DNA of 64,000 nt, taken from positions 1,116,001 to 1,180,000 of the forward strand of contig SPDT01000010.1 of assembly GCA_008477525.1 (NCBI GenBank), given 5' to 3'. The translations under genes and the position numbers were made by a program. Positions 55,944 through 64,000 of this stretch are shown here, piece after piece (the first letter of the stretch is position 1; each line of letters begins with the position of its first letter). Under the pieces are notes generated by a model. The model was not told the DNA's origin. It did no database searches and saw nothing but the letters and a program-made list of their open reading frames with translations. The stretch is from Hypomyces perniciosus (Eukaryota; Ascomycota; Sordariomycetes; Hypocreales; Hypocreaceae).

Positions 55944-58322
55944 CTACTCATTTTTATATCGCACAAGCTCATCAACTAAGCCCTCCAGCTCATACACTCG
56001 ACTATCAATGCTTTTGTACATTATAATAAACTCCTGGATTGACTTGACCAAGTTGTTTATACTCGGCCACTCACCACGGTCCTTTATTTGCATCTCACTA
56101 GACTGAGCGAGAAATAAATAGCCAAGCAACACTGCCAAATAGCCTAGTGCTACGCTGAGCTTTGATTTCTCAAAAGAGTCTGCCTGTTTTTCATTTAGCC
56201 ACAGGAACGCTGACGGAACAATACTAGTAAAACTTACTTCGTTCATTAAAAGCTGGTTTTTGAGCCAGAGTGTAACGAGACTCTGGAGCGGTCCACCCTT
56301 TACAACTGTTCTCGCAGTTGGACAATGCTCCAAAATGTTTATCATGATCCCAAGGATAAGCAAAAGTTCATCGTAAATGTCACTTTCGAAACGTGAATTC
56401 CTCATCGCATCCAGGACAAATATGAAGCCCGAGCAAATACAATTGACAAGGCTTGACAACAAATCGTTGCTGCCAAATGCCCTTGCTCCCGTTTCATTGT
56501 TGGTTGTGTTGATTGCCAGCTTCAAAAGTGTGGCATCCAGCTCATTGTGTTCGCCTGGCCACTGTTGGAGTGCTCTTTGAACAAATATACTGATGTTAGA
56601 TCCCTCTCGCTGCATTTCTGCAACTGGTTGGCCAAGGACTGCCATTAGACTAGACTGTGCCTCTAAGATAGATATGGTGAGAGCAAAGTCCACATCCTCC
56701 GATGATCCTTTCTTCGCGTAATAGTCCACAAGTTTGGCAACATCCGGAGACAAATCGACAACAAGTTGTTGTACATACTGTGCATCTGAGCAGCGGATGA
56801 GAATGCCCAACAACTGCAAAGCCATTGTGCGAGGCGATAGATGGAGAACCTTGTAGCCATGCCAAATCTGCATTTCTGCCAAGATCCTCTTCACGCTCGC
56901 CAACGACGTTCTGGTCGCTCTTGGCACGTTCAGAGGCCTTTGAGCTGCGATCATACTGATATCATTTTGAACATCAAGGAGTCGACTGACCCATAACCCT
57001 ATCCCATCTTCTGCCAGCTGCCGAAGCATATGGGGCGCCGGATCCGACGATAGAAAGATCACAAGAACTGCCGCCAGAGCGAACCCGCTAATAATATCAT
57101 TTTCGCCCCGGATCCCTTTAGCAATGGTGTCGCGGGATGCATGATCACGAAACTGATGTGAAAAATCCTCGCTCTGCAGCATGTGGGCTAGTTCGCACAA
57201 GCCGTTTCTCCTCATAGTGGTCGGAGAAGGAGTGGGACTTCCGATTCTGAACAGCAAATCGTCCATTTCATCAGAAAATCTGTTGTTAGCCCCTGCCCGC
57301 CGCAATTCGTGAACACTCTGGATTGCGAGTTTGGGGTTCATGGTGTCTTCAATGTCTTCAGAAATTGAAGGTGACGGTGGGGGATCAGACAGCCCTCTTT
57401 CTTTGGGCAATGGAATATCGTTCTCAACAAGGTACTCATCAACATCGGAAGCCTCTGGCTTAGAGGAACTGCTGAGGATGCCTCGAGTCTGACTATACGT
57501 CAATTTGATCCTTTTCCCCTTGGCCATCAGGCCTCGACCATCCATTGTTCGTGACGGGGCATCTCCCTTAGCGACAGGCGATTGCTGTTGTAGAGGGCTC
57601 CCCTGTTTGCTGTTTCCTGACTGGATTGCGCGATTACGACCTAGGGGGGTTTCTGGTTCTGGACTGTTGGCTCTCTGAGCTGTGAGAGCATCTATTAAAC
57701 GAGGCCGCCGTAAATGTCTTCTCGATTGTACACAATTATTTCCTCCTGGTAAGTCGACATGCCTTTTCGAGGCCACTTCACTGTTGTTGGGGTCGAATGA
57801 ATACGACCTTCCGCGGATTGTATCCATCGTATATGATATCTCAAGCCCCCGAGCCACTGTTGATTTCGTCGTAGAAGAAACTGGTTGAGAGCAATTCGCC
57901 CTGTCCTTGTGTGATCCTTCGATTGAGGGTTGGCATATGCTTGGGTTCGGTGTTCCGGACTTGGAGGAGGAGGCTGTTATTTCTGATGCTATATCAGCGC
58001 TAAAGGCCATGGAATGGTTTCTCTTCCGTAACTCCTCGTTTCGCTGATAGGACTCGGAGGCATCTCGTCCGAAATCTGTCGCATCGGTACGTCTCTGACT
58101 CGTCGTAGAAGCGCTTCTCTTGGTTTGCGCTTTCAAAGGCCGTCTATTTCCGGGAGTTGTCAATGTTGATAGGAGTTTCTCCGATGAATCTGATATGCGC
58201 GATGGAGTTGGACTTGATTGAGGATCACGAGTTGTGTTGCTATGATGTCGTCTGCGCGATGGCATTCCGTACGTGATGAGCCTCTTCTGCTCTGCGCCAG
58301 TTGACGCATGTCGGGACGCCAT
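55944..58322 (-). CDS. WAPL: WAPL-family protein (cohesin release factor, Wapl/Rad61-like)
   Basis: This is an uninterrupted 792-residue frame with an ATG start (58320-58322) and a TAG stop (55944-55946); no intron is needed. Residues 1 to about 325 are Ser/Pro/Arg-rich and probably disordered. They carry short motifs I associate with fungal Wapl proteins: RLITYGMPSRR near 14-24, RPRLIDALTAQ near 206-216 and KLTYSQTRG near 273-281. From about residue 331 (NPKLAIQSVHELRRAGANNR) to near the C-terminus the protein is helical and repeat-like and matches my memory of the fungal WAPL domain. Family knowledge: Wapl acts in the nucleus with Pds5 to release cohesin from chromatin and affects heterochromatin. 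The stop lies at the edge of the AT-rich block, so the terminator and 3' UTR must lie in repeat-derived DNA. It is divergent from the UPRT gene. The family call rests on recognition by eye. Confidence 0.88.
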   Translation of the reverse strand: MASRHASTGAEQKRLITYGMPSRRRHHSNTTRDPQSSPTPSRISDSSEKLLSTLTTPGNRRPLKAQTKRSASTTSQRRTDATDFGRDASESYQRNEELRKRNHSMAFSADIASEITASSSKSGTPNPSICQPSIEGSHKDRANCSQPVSSTTKSTVARGLEISYTMDTIRGRSYSFDPNNSEVASKRHVDLPGGNNCVQSRRHLRRPRLIDALTAQRANSPEPETPLGRNRAIQSGNSKQGSPLQQQSPVAKGDAPSRTMDGRGLMAKGKRIKLTYSQTRGILSSSSKPEASDVDEYLVENDIPLPKERGLSDPPPSPSISEDIEDTMNPKLAIQSVHELRRAGANNRFSDEMDDLLFRIGSPTPSPTTMRRNGLCELAHMLQSEDFSHQFRDHASRDTIAKGIRGENDIISGFALAAVLVIFLSSDPAPHMLRQLAEDGIGLWVSRLLDVQNDISMIAAQRPLNVPRATRTSLASVKRILAEMQIWHGYKVLHLSPRTMALQLLGILIRCSDAQYVQQLVVDLSPDVAKLVDYYAKKGSSEDVDFALTISILEAQSSLMAVLGQPVAEMQREGSNISIFVQRALQQWPGEHNELDATLLKLAINTTNNETGARAFGSNDLLSSLVNCICSGFIFVLDAMRNSRFESDIYDELLLILGIMINILEHCPTARTVVKGGPLQSLVTLWLKNQLLMNEVSFTSIVPSAFLWLNEKQADSFEKSKLSVALGYLAVLLGYLFLAQSSEMQIKDRGEWPSINNLVKSIQEFIIMYKSIDSRVYELEGLVDELVRYKNE

Positions 58323-59034
58323 GATAGGCCGAAACTATTGAGTTGCGTAGCCGTGGTTGAACGGCTGAAGTTGTGGTCACACCATTGGTAAACGGACAGT
58401 CGACACGCAGGTGTAGTAATTTGAGCCTTTGGCTAGGAAATGGCTTTGCGACAACAGACAATTCCCTTGATTGCATTCAATAGGTACTGGGGTACCTCAG
58501 CACTCCGTACCTTTCGCGCATGATGTAAACTACGACACAAAGTGGCTCGCACGTGCACTCCTATGCTCCACCTTGAGGTACTCCGTTCGAAGTACGTAGG
58601 TCTACGAAGTACTTTTGACAGTAGTACAGTAGTACTACTACCTGATAGAGCATTATGCATTTAATAGACCAGTAAAGTCTTCTCCAAATATGCAATATGT
58701 TATGCATTCGGCAACCTCCGGTTGGTTTAACTTGACCTAACCCCTCCTTTATCACAAGAGGTGGTTACTGAAAGGACCAGCAGGGTGTTAAATAGTCTTG
58801 TAGCGAATTGTTGCTCTACCTACAGAAGGATGGCTGTTTGACATTGTTTCCAACGTGACCAATATTGGTTAATTCTTGCGTCTTTGGGTCCAAAGCGAAT
58901 GGTTAGCCCGGATTTTGAATTATCAACACAGCTACAGACTATTTGACGGGTATCTTGGATCATAGCCACTGCAAGCCACATAGGTGTTTTGTATCCTCGA
59001 TCCTCGATCCTCGATCCTCGATCCTCGAAGCACA
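58323..59034. promoter_or_regulatory. Divergent intergenic region between WAPL and UPRT
   Basis: These 712 bases separate two divergent start codons and should hold both promoters and 5' UTRs. No convincing open frame or tRNA was seen. The stretch around 58,480-58,650 is dense in related GTAC-centred motifs (GGTACCTC, CTCCGTACC, GGTACTCCG, GAAGTACGTAGG, CTACGAAGTACTT), several of them palindromic. Similar motifs are common in intergenic DNA of filamentous ascomycetes; their role here is unknown. Confidence 0.6.
58993..59027 (+). repeat. Five tandem copies of ATCCTCG just before the UPRT start codon
   Basis: The heptamer ATCCTCG is repeated five times without error and ends seven bases before the ATG at 59035. 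It most likely lies in the 5' UTR or at the transcription start. A frame runs through it into UPRT, but only from a GTG, so it is not evidence for a longer protein. Confidence 0.9.
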
Positions 59035-60016
59035 ATGACCGAGAGACCGACATCTACTGCTCCGCCTACGCAGTGCGTAGGACCCGACTTCAAAGCACCG
59101 GGCCAAAAACCAAGTGCTACGGTGTCCGCTGAAGCTCCCTTCGAGAACGTCTACGTACTTCCGCAAACTCCCCAACTGATTGCTCTTCTGTCGTAGGTTT
59201 TTGAATACTTACCCCTCAATGTGCTGTCTTGTTGGGCAATCACTAAGCTAAGCATGGTGTGTAGCATGATACGGAACAAGGATACAGAACGGGCAGATTT
59301 CATCTTCTACTCAAATCGAATTATTCGGTTATTGGTAGAGGAGGGCTTGAATCACCTCCCCGTCATTGAGCGAAGCATTACCACACCAGTCGGCCGCACG
59401 TACAATGGCCTTATGTTCCAGGGCAAAATTTGTGGTGTGTCAATTATGCGAGCCGGGGAAGCAATGGAACAGGGCCTGCGAGATTGTTGTCGCTCCGTAA
59501 GAATTGGAAAGATATTGATTCAACGAGACGAAGATACATCCCAGCCCAAGCTCTTTTACGACAAACTCCCCGAGGACATCGCAGACCGATGGGTTCTCCT
59601 CCTGGATCCTATGTTTGCCACGGGTAAGTCGTTATATCCACCGACGCTTGAGAGTCATTGTGTTCACATCTTTCTGACTGATCCGGAGGTGGTTCCGCTA
59701 CTATGGCGGTCCAGGTTCTGAAGGCTCGAGGCGTACCCGAAGATCGTATCCTATTCCTCAACTTGATCGCTAGCCCTGAGGGTATCAGTAATTTCGCCAG
59801 CAAATTTCCTCGGCTCAGGGTCGTGACAGCTTTTATCGATGAGGTAAACTAGGGTCTCCGTCCCTGACACAATCAGTCTTGCTAACAACTCCTGCGCAAA
59901 GGGCTTGGACGAAAAGAAGTATGGCGTTCTGAACGAGGTGACGCATTGGCTAACGTTTCCGCAGCTATATTGTACCCGGTCTGGGGGATTTTGGCGACAG
60001 ATTTTATACGATTTGA
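59035..60016 (+). CDS. Uracil phosphoribosyltransferase (Fur1/Urc6-like), five exons
   Basis: UPRT makes UMP from uracil and PRPP. My exon model is 59035-59192, 59265-59623, 59689-59843, 59902-59918 and 59965-60016, totalling 741 nt or 246 residues. All four introns are GT-AG, 46 to 72 bases long, several with a CTAAC branch site. Family landmarks appear in order: PQTPQLIALLS near 44-53, ADFIFYSNRIIRLLVEEGL after the first junction, SIMRAGEAMEQGLRD, the PRPP-binding loop DPMFATGGSAT at 167-177 (split by intron 2), LNLIASPEGI, and the C-terminal [16 protein letters not shown]. Splicing restores each motif exactly, so the gene looks intact. The start is the only ATG that gives a typical N-terminus. 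Exon 4 is only 17 nt. Linkage with URC1, with ELF1 between them, suggests a role in uracil catabolism (URC6-like) as well as or instead of salvage; this is inference. Confidence 0.93.
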
Positions 60017-60131
60017 ATATAGCATGGCCTCCAAGTGATTGGCGCACGGTACGCATCAATACACCGTCTCTCCGGATTGCTCCCAGTTCGCCTTAATAAT
60101 TTGTTTGAAGGGCGCAGATTGTAAAAGCTGC
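60017..60131. other. Short convergent spacer between UPRT and ELF1
   Basis: Only 115 bases separate the two stop codons of these convergent genes, so their 3' UTRs almost certainly overlap. No separate terminator motif could be singled out. Confidence 0.6.
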
Positions 60132-60677
60132 TCAGTATTCATCGTCATCTATCCCCGCGGCGTCGCCTCCGTACTGTCCGTTATCATCGTGCTCGTCGGC
60201 TGTGATTCTGCTTTCCACGTTTCTTCTCGATCCCGATGCCCTGTTCATGCTTCCGTACCCGGCATCTCCGGTATCTTGTTTGGCAACTGCCTCTATTTAA
60301 ATGATTAGGGTTATGGGCCGGTGTGGGTGAGTTTGATAACATACCTGCAGCATCAACCCACTCGCCATACACGTCAACTGCAGCAGATAGGTCTTGGGAT
60401 GGTTAGCAATGACGCTTCGGACTCGGGGAGATGGACAGACAATTGACTGCACACTGAAATTTCTGCCCACAAACACGACAGTCAAGCTGACCGACGCCAG
60501 CCTTCCTGTCAAGCTTCACCGTGACAGATTTCTCGTGATTGCAGAAGAGGCAGGTGAACGTTGACGGAAGAGGATCGGCCTGGAAGCTAATTTAGCTACT
60601 GGATTGCCTGCAAGAGTTACTAGCAATACCTTTTTAGGCCCCATCGGTTTTCTAGAAGAAGACTTGCGCTTGCCCAT
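60132..60677 (-). CDS. ELF1: Transcription elongation factor Elf1 (ELOF1 family), four exons
   Basis: This is a small zinc-ribbon protein that travels with RNA polymerase II in the nucleus. Minus-strand exons are 60677-60630, 60579-60441, 60392-60345 and 60286-60132, totalling 390 nt or 129 residues. The three GT-AG introns are 50, 48 and 58 bases long; the second has a weaker GTCTGT donor. The protein starts [16 protein letters not shown], the basic N-terminus typical of the family. The four zinc cysteines follow as C26-x2-C29 (TCLFC) and C50-x2-C53 (CRVC), then [18 protein letters not shown], the most conserved stretch, with its Tyr codon split by intron 2. The acidic tail ends in GIDDDEY, as in other filamentous fungi. 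It converges on UPRT (115 bases between stops) and diverges from URC1. Confidence 0.95.
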
Positions 60678-61556
60678 GATAGCGAGTACTCGATGATGTT
60701 CGGATTTGGGGACGCAGGACGTGATCTTGGCGTTGCAATTCGGCCTCCTTGCCGCGTGCAGCACCAGACCATGCAAGATGAGTTTTCTTATCTTATCAAA
60801 TCGTTCTGGTTAGTACATAAAATAGCACCCCGATATTAGCCTGTCTGCTCCGCTTCGGCATTGGCAATACTAAAACGGGGTTGGGCCCGCAAATCGGCGT
60901 CTGCCGACCAGCAGTGGGTACTTATACCCCGCAGTGCCCGCACTCCGCCAATTCCGTCTTGTGAGAAATGGGGGGAAGGTGGGGCTGGACATCATCCGTG
61001 TACCAATGCTTGCTTCTCCGCCAGTAGGACGGATACGGGAGTCTCGGTCAGCCATTACATAGGTAGGTAACTTAGTACACTGGTATTTCTACACACTGTT
61101 TTGAGGCCTTGGTGATTCGTCGTATCTCCAGCAGACCCTCTAATGTCAGGTATTGAGAGGTAAACCTCGGAGCTGTTGATAAGGGTGATTTGAGGATGTG
61201 GCTTGGCTCAGGGGAACCTGATTGCCTCGTATCAGTGCCTCCCTACGAAGTACTTGGTTGGTATCGGTGCAGACACTACTCCATACACATGCAAGAGCAC
61301 TAATGTAGGTCGAGCCACGATAGGCAGGGTAGGATGTACCGTGCGTTGACTGGGAGTCCCCGCCACGTATGTGTCTCTCGTAGGCCGTTCTCCTATGTGT
61401 TTTCTCCACTCGAGCCTTACATTCTTCGTCATCTGCCCTATATCTCTTCTCTCCTCTCATATGCCTCTGCCTTTTTTTTTCAGACTTCTTTACGTTTCAC
61501 TACTTGAAGCGTTGTCAAACACCGTTCGACACAAGTGACGTTGGGCTTGCTGCATC
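60678..61556. promoter_or_regulatory. Divergent intergenic region between ELF1 and URC1
   Basis: These 879 bases separate two divergent start codons. The part nearest URC1 (about 61,440-61,490) is pyrimidine-rich and includes a CTTTTTTTTTCAG run at 61471-61483. This could be a core-promoter CT tract or the 3' splice site of a 5' UTR intron. A 13-base word, CTACGAAGTACTT, at 61243-61255 also occurs in the WAPL/UPRT spacer at 58601-58613. Reading frames here lack family features and look accidental. Confidence 0.55.
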
Positions 61557-64000
61557 ATGAGCGCAGATACGCAACAGGAGGGCATCTTGGGGGCTCTCCG
61601 CGAAATCCAGGAAACCCAAACGCACCTTCTCGCCGCCGTTGAGACTCTCTCTGACAGAGTCGGCTCTGCAACCGCCACACCGGAGACATCCGCAAATGCA
61701 TCTAAGGCGCTAGGGACGGCTTTCCCTTCGGAGGGAGAGGAGAACGCCAAATCTGCATCTGCTGGAGCTTTGAACACCTCTATACCTATTCACACATCCT
61801 TGGATCATGCGGCGGCTCAGGCAACCGCAGTAGCATCTCCTAGCCAGCGGTCGGGCTTTACATCCCGAATTGTGCTCACGTGGGTGCTGTCTCGATATTA
61901 ATAACCGTGTTTGGACTACAACCTCATGCATCCACAGGACATATCCCAAGCAGATTGGAATCGATCCCATTCAAATGGATTGGGGAAATCCCGATCCGTT
62001 GAAAAGAGGGCCGGTTGTGGTTTCTAGATCCCCAACTACTATACGTCGACGAAATGGTTTGTTCACGGTATTTCCTAGGAGACATTGCAACAGCTGAGCT
62101 GACATGTTGTTTTCTTAAATCAGCTATTGGAGGTTTGTTCCTTATTTTCACAGCTGCACATGCAATTGCTAACATTTTGTTCAGCTCAGTGAGTCCTTTC
62201 CAAAGGTGACTATACACATTAAATTAGTGCTGAAGAATGTTCTCCAGCGGTGGCTCATACTCCATCTACTACGCACTTGCGGTTGCTAGCAAAGAGTTGG
62301 ATGCTGATCACAGGTTGGTTTGCGCATCTACAAAGAAAAGCAATAGAGCATGACGACTGTTATTCTAGGCCCGACTTCACCAATACGGAACCAGCAATTC
62401 AAATTGGACCATTCCCCCAGTGGGGCAATCCAAACAAAATCGTTGCAATGGACCCCTGGGGCCACACGGTTCCTTGGGTTTTCAAAGACACGACGGAGAA
62501 GGAGAACGGTATGAGCAACGTCAGCGCCGTTGTACCGAAAGTGCACTAACATTCACCAGTCGATTTGCGACCAACTATCGCCATCACAAAAGCTCACATG
62601 AAAGCAAGTACCTTCTGAGTGTTTGCCAGTGCACTGTTCAGGACTTACCAGATATCTTGAGGCAATAGTTACCTGAACTCGAAGAGAGCGTGAAGAATGG
62701 ACGACTGTATACTCTTCTCACCTCGTTCATTTCGCCATCCTTGCTAATGTGTTCCAGGGTCCCTGACGGGAAGGTCTGCTTGAATGAGCTTGGGGAGTTG
62801 TCAGTTACGAAGATCGCCGTTGAACCAGTATGTTCCAAGCTGCATACTTCTGAGGCATGACGCTAACATCGTTCGAGGTGTGGTATCTTCCTGGTGTTGC
62901 AGAGAGGTTTGGCATTGGTGTGTATATGAGAGCATCTGGGGTTATCACTGCTAACACATCTTAGATGAAGGCACTCTACGCCGATCCCTCTTCGAGCACA
63001 CTGGCGGAAGTTACCCAGAAGTGAGTAGTTTTGTCCACTCTCATGTATTGCTGCTCAACACCCATAGTTGATCACCCGTGGCGACATTAAAGTGTTCCTC
63101 CCCCCGATTGGTAAGTCGTTGGAAAAGGTGGCCAAGACCCGACGACTGACACTGCGCAGGCGGTCTCACTGTATACTGTTTCGGAGATCCTGCGAAGATG
63201 TCGGACGAGTCTGTTAGACTGTCCTTGAGGATCCACGACGAGGTATGCCTCATAAAACAAATTATGCAAGGGTTGGGATGATACTGATCTGAGTCAGTGT
63301 AACGGAAGTGACGTGTTTTGTTCAGACATTTGCACCTGCCGACCATATCTGATATTCGGCATAGAAGAAGCTGTCAAGGAGGCACAGAATGGAGGCAGTG
63401 GTGTCGTAATCTACTTTAGAAAAGAGGGCAGGGCGCTTGGAGAGGTGACGAAGGTATGTGCTCCTCCCCAGCTGGCACTTTGGAAATTTACCTGACACCA
63501 ATTTAGTACTGTACAGTCATCCCCTTTCGAAGATCTTGAACTGATGAGATGGAATATTTCTCCTGTAATACCCTACTAACTACAGGAATAGTGGTATACA
63601 ACGCCCGAAAACGTGGTGCTGATCGAGCCTCGGACTACTTCACACGAACAGAAAATATAGCCGGTGTGAAAGACATGCGCTTTCAGGCTCTGATGCCAGA
63701 TATTCTGCACTGGCTAGGTATCAAGAAGATAGATAGGATGCTGAGCATGAGCAAGTAAGTATTGTCAAGGACAAGGGATCACGGAGACTCACATGTTCTA
63801 TAGTATGAAGCACGATGCCATCGTCGGCCAGGGGTGAGTCTCATAGAGTGACTGAATGAATGATGTATGGCGGGCTAATTCCTGTAGAATTCCTATCCAC
63901 GAGAGAGTTGAGCTACCAGAGGAGTTGATACCAGCAGACTCGAGGGTAGAGATCGATGCCAAAATTACAGCTGGTGAGTGGATCATAGTTGTAGGGTTTG
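61557..64000 (+). CDS. URC1: Uracil catabolism protein Urc1 (GTP cyclohydrolase II-like), partial at 3' end, at least 18 exons
   Basis: Exons by my splicing: 61557-61879, 61938-62056, 62124-62132, 62185-62188, 62248-62313, 62369-62508, 62560-62603, 62669-62706, 62758-62827, 62878-62917, 62965-63020, 63068-63110, 63160-63242, 63298-63453, 63507-63510, 63592-63754, 63804-63833 and 63888-63973; the window ends inside intron 18. This gives 1,474 coding nt, or 491 residues plus one base. Residues 1-100 hold a short coiled-coil-like segment and a low-complexity part. Conserved blocks follow: TYPKQIGIDPIQMDWG, RRNAIGAHGGSYSIYYALA, DFTNTEP, IGPFPQWG and MDPWGHTVPW. The cyclohydrolase-II core has the zinc triad C346-x10-C357-x-C359, Y384 and R386-KEGR, and KDMRF, whose D426 and R428 align with the catalytic Asp/Arg of RibA. 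In the URC pathway Urc1 is thought to open the pyrimidine ring at the UMP level. Sixteen complete introns are GT-AG; intron 7 is GC-AG. Confidence 0.92.
62124..62132 (+). other. 9-nt microexon 3 of URC1
   Basis: The exon reads CTATTGGAG. With the last G of exon 2 it encodes Ala-Ile-Gly plus the first base of the next Ala. It is preceded by AAATCAG and followed by GTTTGT. It is needed to build the conserved NAIGAH motif; any splice that skips it loses Ile149-Gly150. Confidence 0.85.
62185..62188 (+). other. 4-nt microexon 4 of URC1
   Basis: The exon is CTCA, between a TTGTTCAG acceptor (branch-like GCTAAC upstream) and a canonical GTGAGT donor. It completes Ala151 and supplies two bases of His152, giving AIGAHGGSYS. 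Without these four bases the downstream frame is lost. Confidence 0.85.
62604..62668 (+). other. GC-AG intron 7 of URC1
   Basis: The exon ends ATG AAA and is followed by GCAAGT, the usual donor form of the GC-AG class; the intron ends CAATAG before TTA CCT GAA. Splicing gives AHMK-LPELEESVKNG. The GT two bases later would put an in-frame stop soon after the junction. Confidence 0.82.
63507..63510 (+). other. 4-nt microexon 15 of URC1
   Basis: The exon is TACT, between an ATTTAG acceptor and a GTACAG donor. The following intron carries a perfect TACTAAC branch site. It yields Tyr398 and the first base of Leu399, giving EVTK-YL-VYNARKR. Direct joining of exons 14 and 16 shifts the frame. Confidence 0.82.

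Noticed and set aside
56377..56865. Several frames of 65-71 codons overlapping WAPL
   Set aside because: They are shadows of the WAPL reading frame in other frames, with no family features.
58984..59034. Upstream extension of the UPRT frame through the ATCCTCG repeats
   Set aside because: It would need a GTG start and encodes a repeat peptide; the ATG at 59035 gives the typical N-terminus.
59193..59264. Reading the second UPRT exon from the ATG at 59,221 as a separate protein
   Set aside because: Splicing 59192 to 59265 restores the continuous QLIALLS-MIRNK sequence; the upstream residues of that frame are intron.
61146..61460. 104-codon minus-strand frame in the ELF1/URC1 spacer
   Set aside because: No recognisable domain, low-complexity basic composition, overlaps the likely URC1 promoter; not supported as a gene.

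Overview
The window is a piece of a filamentous ascomycete chromosome (Pezizomycotina is inferred). The signs are short introns of about 46 to 81 bases with GT..AG ends and CTAAC-like branch sites, Wapl, Elf1 and Urc1 proteins of fungal type, and a long AT block that looks mutated by repeat-induced point mutation (RIP). I cannot name a genus.

Positions 1 to about 55,940 form one very AT-rich block with almost no CpA or TpG and no credible intact gene. It is a graveyard of transposable elements. I could trace these repeat families by eye. (1) A chromodomain Ty3/gypsy-type retroelement lies at 1-5,100 (ending in a polypurine tract and 3' LTR), at 21,120-24,540, and inverted at 46,190-49,500, 35,486-36,970 and 11,880-13,915. 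(2) A second LTR element lies at 16,015-19,560 and inverted at 33,130-35,035 and 37,330-39,850. (3) A roughly 600-base LTR-like repeat lies at 13,920-14,520 and 44,170-44,770, with an inverted fragment at 28,590-28,780. (4) A TA-flanked terminal-inverted-repeat DNA transposon lies at 24,543-27,260, with an internally deleted inverted copy at 6,211-7,690. (5) Several small inverted-repeat elements lie at 17,636-18,312, 50,691-51,117 and about 53,800-55,800. A few islands (17.6-18.3 kb, 32.8-33.1 kb, 37.0-37.3 kb, 50.7-51.1 kb) are much less mutated and probably arrived later.

The composition changes abruptly at about 55,940, at the stop codon of a WAPL gene. From there to the end the DNA is gene-dense and has normal composition. 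It holds four genes: WAPL (minus, one exon, 792 aa), a uracil phosphoribosyltransferase (plus, five exons, 246 aa by my splicing), ELF1 (minus, four exons, 129 aa), and the start of a URC1 uracil-catabolism gene (plus, at least 18 exons, running off the end). UPRT and ELF1 converge with 115 bases between their stops. WAPL/UPRT and ELF1/URC1 are divergent pairs that share promoter regions.

UPRT and URC1 belong together in function: in the URC pathway known from Lachancea kluyveri, UPRT turns uracil into UMP and the GTP-cyclohydrolase-II-like Urc1 is thought to start breakdown of the ring. The most striking local find is the gene architecture of URC1. To encode its conserved motifs it needs two adjacent tiny exons of 9 and 4 nucleotides, a third tiny exon of 4 nucleotides, and a GC-AG intron.
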